Below, one piece after another: positions 60,662 to 64,000 of a DNA stretch of 64,000 bases. A model generated the notes under the pieces. The model did no database searches and was not told where the DNA came from. It saw only the letters and a list, made by a program, of their open reading frames with translations. Where the stretch lies: NCBI RefSeq assembly GCF_040712315.1, contig NC_134023.1, forward strand, positions 19,234,078-19,298,077, read 5' to 3'. Position numbers and translations under genes: made by a program. Position 1 is the stretch's first letter. Each line of letters opens with the position of its first letter. The DNA comes from Castanea sativa (Eukaryota; Streptophyta; Magnoliopsida; Fagales; Fagaceae).

Positions 60662-63600
60662 TCAACGGAGGCCGGAGATAAGAATCTGGTCACCAAAGCG
60701 GCTAGAACCACTAGTGCTAGAAACAAGGAGCTCGCGACGACCCTCCAAGTCTGCCACCTCCTTCCTCAAACCTCAAGGCGCGCATCAATAGCTTCAATGG
60801 CAGGCTGAATCTTCCTCATGAAATAAGCACGGGCAATCTCACGAAGATGGTCCAAGACAAACTCCACAGCAAACCCCACACTGACAAGTTCCTGAATTGC
60901 TGCCCTTCACTGGAGAATCCTCTCTGTCGAGACGGTGTCAACAAAGTTGTGCTCATTATCGTTCATCACACCCCCTAGCAACTTCAGAAAGTGCTCCTTG
61001 GTAGAACGGCCAAACCTGAACTCTCGCATGAAGTCACCGCAGCTATTGTAAATTGCCTCGAGATAGGAAGCGCAATCCTAAGGAATCCTAAAGCCATGGA
61101 AATCAACATAGGGAGGCCCGGAACCCCAAAAATCTGTAGGACCGAGGTCGTTAACCTCATGCTGATCAAATCAGGTAAAGTAGGCCACAGCCTCACTCGC
61201 CGGATCAGGTGCCACGGCAGAACTACTACCCACCTCAAAATAAGAAGGAAAAGTAGGGAGCGAACCTAGCAGAAAGCACCAGAAGTAATATAAGAACATG
61301 CGACTAAGCAAGTTGAAACACACAGTGAATGAAGAATGGAGATAAGAGAAAAGGAGAGACTCACCAGGGCCTACATGAGTGGGGGCTGTAGGAATGGCAG
61401 AAACAGGTGCTACAAGTGTGGTAGAAGAAGTAACGGTGGGCATGTCCCTGTCTATTGCCACTTCTGGCTCTTCGGAGGTCTCTGCAATAAGGAGGAATGG
61501 GCATGCAAAATAACGGGGAAACCATAGTAGGAAAAGTGTTATACACAGAAGGGAGATAACAAAAAAAAAAAAGAAGGAGGGAAATTTGGCAACACATACA
61601 GATACATACCCATGTATTCAACTTCATGCCCAGGATATTCCTCCTCTCCTTCAGATTCCGAGACCCTCTTCTTCTTGGCCGGTTCATCATCAGAATCCTC
61701 TAGAATATCTTCGGATTGCTCGGAGGACAAGTCCGCGACAGGACCACGTGTGGCAGAATCAGGAATGGAGGAAGGGGTGACCACTAAAGAAGAGCCATCC
61801 TTCGCGGCCTGGGATAGAGATGCAAAAGGGTTACTAATAGAGATAATGAGCGGGGTGATTGGGGAAGCAGCCTCGGCCTGAACAGCAGCAGCAAGAGTAT
61901 CCTTCACCTAGGAAGTGGGCATCGAAGCAGGAGTGAGAACGGTCGGACTGACCCCCTCAGCAGGAGCTCTTTGTGGAGTAGCAGGAGTAACAGGGGTTCC
62001 AGCAGGAAACACCGTGTCTGCCTTATCAAAGAAGCCCTTCATTGGAATGCCCTGGGAGGCAAAAATCTCTGTGGACATGGGACGGTACACGGAGATGGGT
62101 TGAGGGTCAGCCTGAGAAAAGAAAAAAGACAAAGGTCAGAGACGCAAATAAATAATAATAATAATAATAATAAAGGAATAAAAGGAAGAAGTCATACTTC
62201 AAGCTCAGGCTCATCCAGCAGAATGGGATGGGTAGCAGACAAGTCCTCCTTGTACTTCGACTGCAAGAAAAGAAACAAAGGGAAGGGAAGAAGCCAACAT
62301 GGGTTAGCCGCAGAAAAAAAAAAATTCTAAACAAGAATGACAAAGAATAAGGAAGAGAGAGTTAGAGACGACATACCCTCTACTCAGTAGTAGTGGGCAC
62401 TTGGGAGGGAGAAGTCCTCCTTTTACTGCCTCGTATCCTACTGGAGGGAGGAGCGTCAATGGATGGCCGAGGAAGGGCAGGCTTGGTCTTGCCTACAGTG
62501 GAACGTTTGCTAGAACGAGTGCGAACAGGGGGAGGAGTGGTGCTCTCTAACACTATATTGCTCATGGGAGGCAGATCGCTTTCGAAAAGGACCATATCTA
62601 AGCAAGTTTCAGAGGAATCATCACCTACCTTCTTCTTTACAGGCTTAGACTTAACAGAACTTTTCTTCGCCGGTACTGGGACATTGATCACTCTCGCCTT
62701 CTTTTCCCAGCCTGTGAGGTAATCACCGTCATGCCAATACCACCCTTTCTCCTCCTCGACCCACTCAAATATGGCAGAACGGCTTTGCTTCCTAGCATAA
62801 GCCCGCACAGATGTAGAAGGCAAAAGCAGGCAGGGATTGGCGAAGACAACCATGCTAAGTCCATTAGGCGGAGTAAGGGAAAATCCACGACTACCCAACA
62901 ACTCTTTTTCAAAAGAGATCATCACTGCTTGCCAGTATCCATGCATAGCGACAATACACATACCTTCCCTCTGAGAGCCTGGGATAGTAACTGCTGTGAA
63001 GTGCTGGCTCCAGAACTCAAAGGCAGTATGCTGCAGGAAAGGTCGAATAGAAGTAGGAGACTCCGCAAGAAAGGATGGGCCATCAGGAATGTCTTGGTCC
63101 AGTCCAAACTGCCTTTGCACGCCGTTGGCAGGATAATGTACATACCTGACACCTTCATCAGCTAGATAAGGTAACCACCCAGCGTTGGTGGCTATCAAAT
63201 ATGTTATACCCCTCTCATCAAACTCAGTTAGTAGGGTGGTAGTGCCAGCAACATCAGTGAAAGTGCCCATAACAAAATCCATACATGTATAACCTCTACC
63301 TAAATCCCTATACGCCCTCCAAGAGAACCCAACTCCTTTATCAAAAAACTCAACGATAGGATGCCCAATCAGCTTTAAACTGGCCCAACGAAAAGCCAAA
63401 GGAAAATCGGAGTCAAACCTGCCACAGAAGTCCATAATAACCTCCGGACACGAATTGTATTTCCCTCTGGCAAAGCGCAAGGGCCTACACTTAGTCAAAT
63501 GCTTAGCGTAGCGCTCGTACAACATATGCTGCAAGATGGTGCTATGAACGGAAGTAGTGATCAAGTGACAAGAACCTGCCTAACTCTTGTCACTCCACAG

Positions 63601-64000
63601 GATGTCTAGTTGGACATACAAATGCCCCAGGAACATAGGTGCCAGCGGCAGACTCACCCTAGCGGCAATCTTAATGGCCAAACGAAAGTACAGGGGCTTC
63701 ACAGCGTAATGGGGGTGAGAACCAAAAACATACTTACATAACCAGAATGCGACAAAGGCTGCACGGCTGTCGGCGGCGAAAAGCTTTGAGGGAGAACTAA
63801 TCCAGAACGATAATTTGGCGTTATCGCTCATCCGCTTCTTCAATTTGGCCCCTATGGCCTCTTCTTCTGAAGAAAGCTCAAGGGTGGCAGGATTGACGTC
63901 ACCGAGGACGGGCATAAGCAATTGGTTAGCAACGTTTTCCAAAGTTACGGTAATCTCACCGCAGGAGAGAAAGAAGGTATGGGTGGTGGTGCACCACCGG
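60662..64000 (-). pseudogene. Antisense five-exon gene with plant mobile domain, inside the gypsy element
   Basis: Minus-strand exons: 64000(edge)-62377, 62260-62198, 62111-61610, 61481-61365 and 61265-60662. All borders are GT-AG and phases (0, 0, 1, 1) join correctly. Exon 1 encodes a plant mobile domain (aminotransferase-like; FFLSCGEITVTLENVANQLL at the window edge, then FWLCKYVFG, CMDFVMGTF and FEFWSQHFTAV). It ends in a basic, Ser-rich tail. Exon 3 is Pro/Ser/Glu-rich; exon 5 is helical (HFLKLLGGVMND, IQELVSVGFAVEFVLDHLRE) and reaches a TGA at 60662-60664. Interruptions: TAG at 63580, 62380 and 61908; three stops and one small indel in exon 5. PMD proteins occur both as host silencing factors (MAIL/MAIN family) and in plant transposons. 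The function here is unknown; the 5' end lies outside the window. Confidence 0.7.

Larger units (their letters stand above)
52600..64000 (+). mobile_element. Ty3/gypsy LTR retrotransposon, Tat-lineage type, incomplete in window
   Basis: Order: putative 5' LTR, primer-binding site, gag, protease, RT, RNase H, second (archaeal-type) RNase H, integrase, pol tail, then an antisense gene. Dual RNase H and antisense frames downstream of pol are features I recall for the Tat lineage (Tat/Ogre/Grande relatives). The 3' LTR is not seen, so the element runs past the window. Many stops and at least three frameshifts make gag-pol inactive. GC content is clearly above that of the flanks. Confidence 0.8.

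Noticed and set aside
60662..63942. Plus-strand open frames over the antisense PMD gene
   Set aside because: They lack domain content and splice logic. The minus-strand exons have phase-consistent borders and recognisable domain motifs.

Overview
The window is nuclear DNA from a dicot plant, probably a woody species. The evidence is one long 41-exon plant callose synthase gene with GT-AG introns, AT-rich spacers and a dense load of plant transposable elements. I cannot fix the genus from sequence alone. All family names come from reading motifs and from memory, with no database search.

Layout. 1-7.5 kb is accessory DNA: a tRNA-derived SINE, a hAT-type element, a ~94-bp minisatellite, a second SINE family and two more hAT elements only 58 bp apart. 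7.55-14.42 kb is one full-length but dead LINE on the minus strand, bracketed by a 15-bp target duplication and itself interrupted by a hAT element. 14.4-20.1 kb is AT-rich spacer with MITE-like repeats and a SINE. 20.5-41.8 kb (+) is the only gene that looks functional: a callose synthase (GT48) closest to CALS8/GSL4. All 41 exons join in phase and predict 1975 aa. Its introns hold a hairpin MITE, a 288-bp TRIM and a 5'-truncated LINE. 42.3-44.4 kb (-) is a dead FERONIA-like receptor kinase broken by two hAT insertions, one carrying a nested SINE. 44.5-47.8 kb is spacer. 47.9-48.5 kb holds a GRF zinc-finger gene remnant. 49.4-52.6 kb (-) is a decayed PIF/Harbinger transposon with its DDE transposase and the C-terminal part of its MYB/SANT partner.

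From about 52.6 kb to the window end is a Ty3/gypsy element of Tat-lineage type (putative 5' LTR, primer-binding site, gag, protease, RT, two RNase H domains, integrase). Its many stops are mostly explained by C-to-T or G-to-A change. Between the end of pol and the (unseen) 3' LTR lies a five-exon gene on the opposite strand that begins with a plant mobile domain (PMD). Its introns keep splice sites and phase. This antisense passenger gene is the most interesting structure in the window.

Target-site duplications let the order of insertions be read directly: LINE, then hAT inside it; receptor-kinase pseudogene, then hAT, then SINE; Harbinger, then gypsy.
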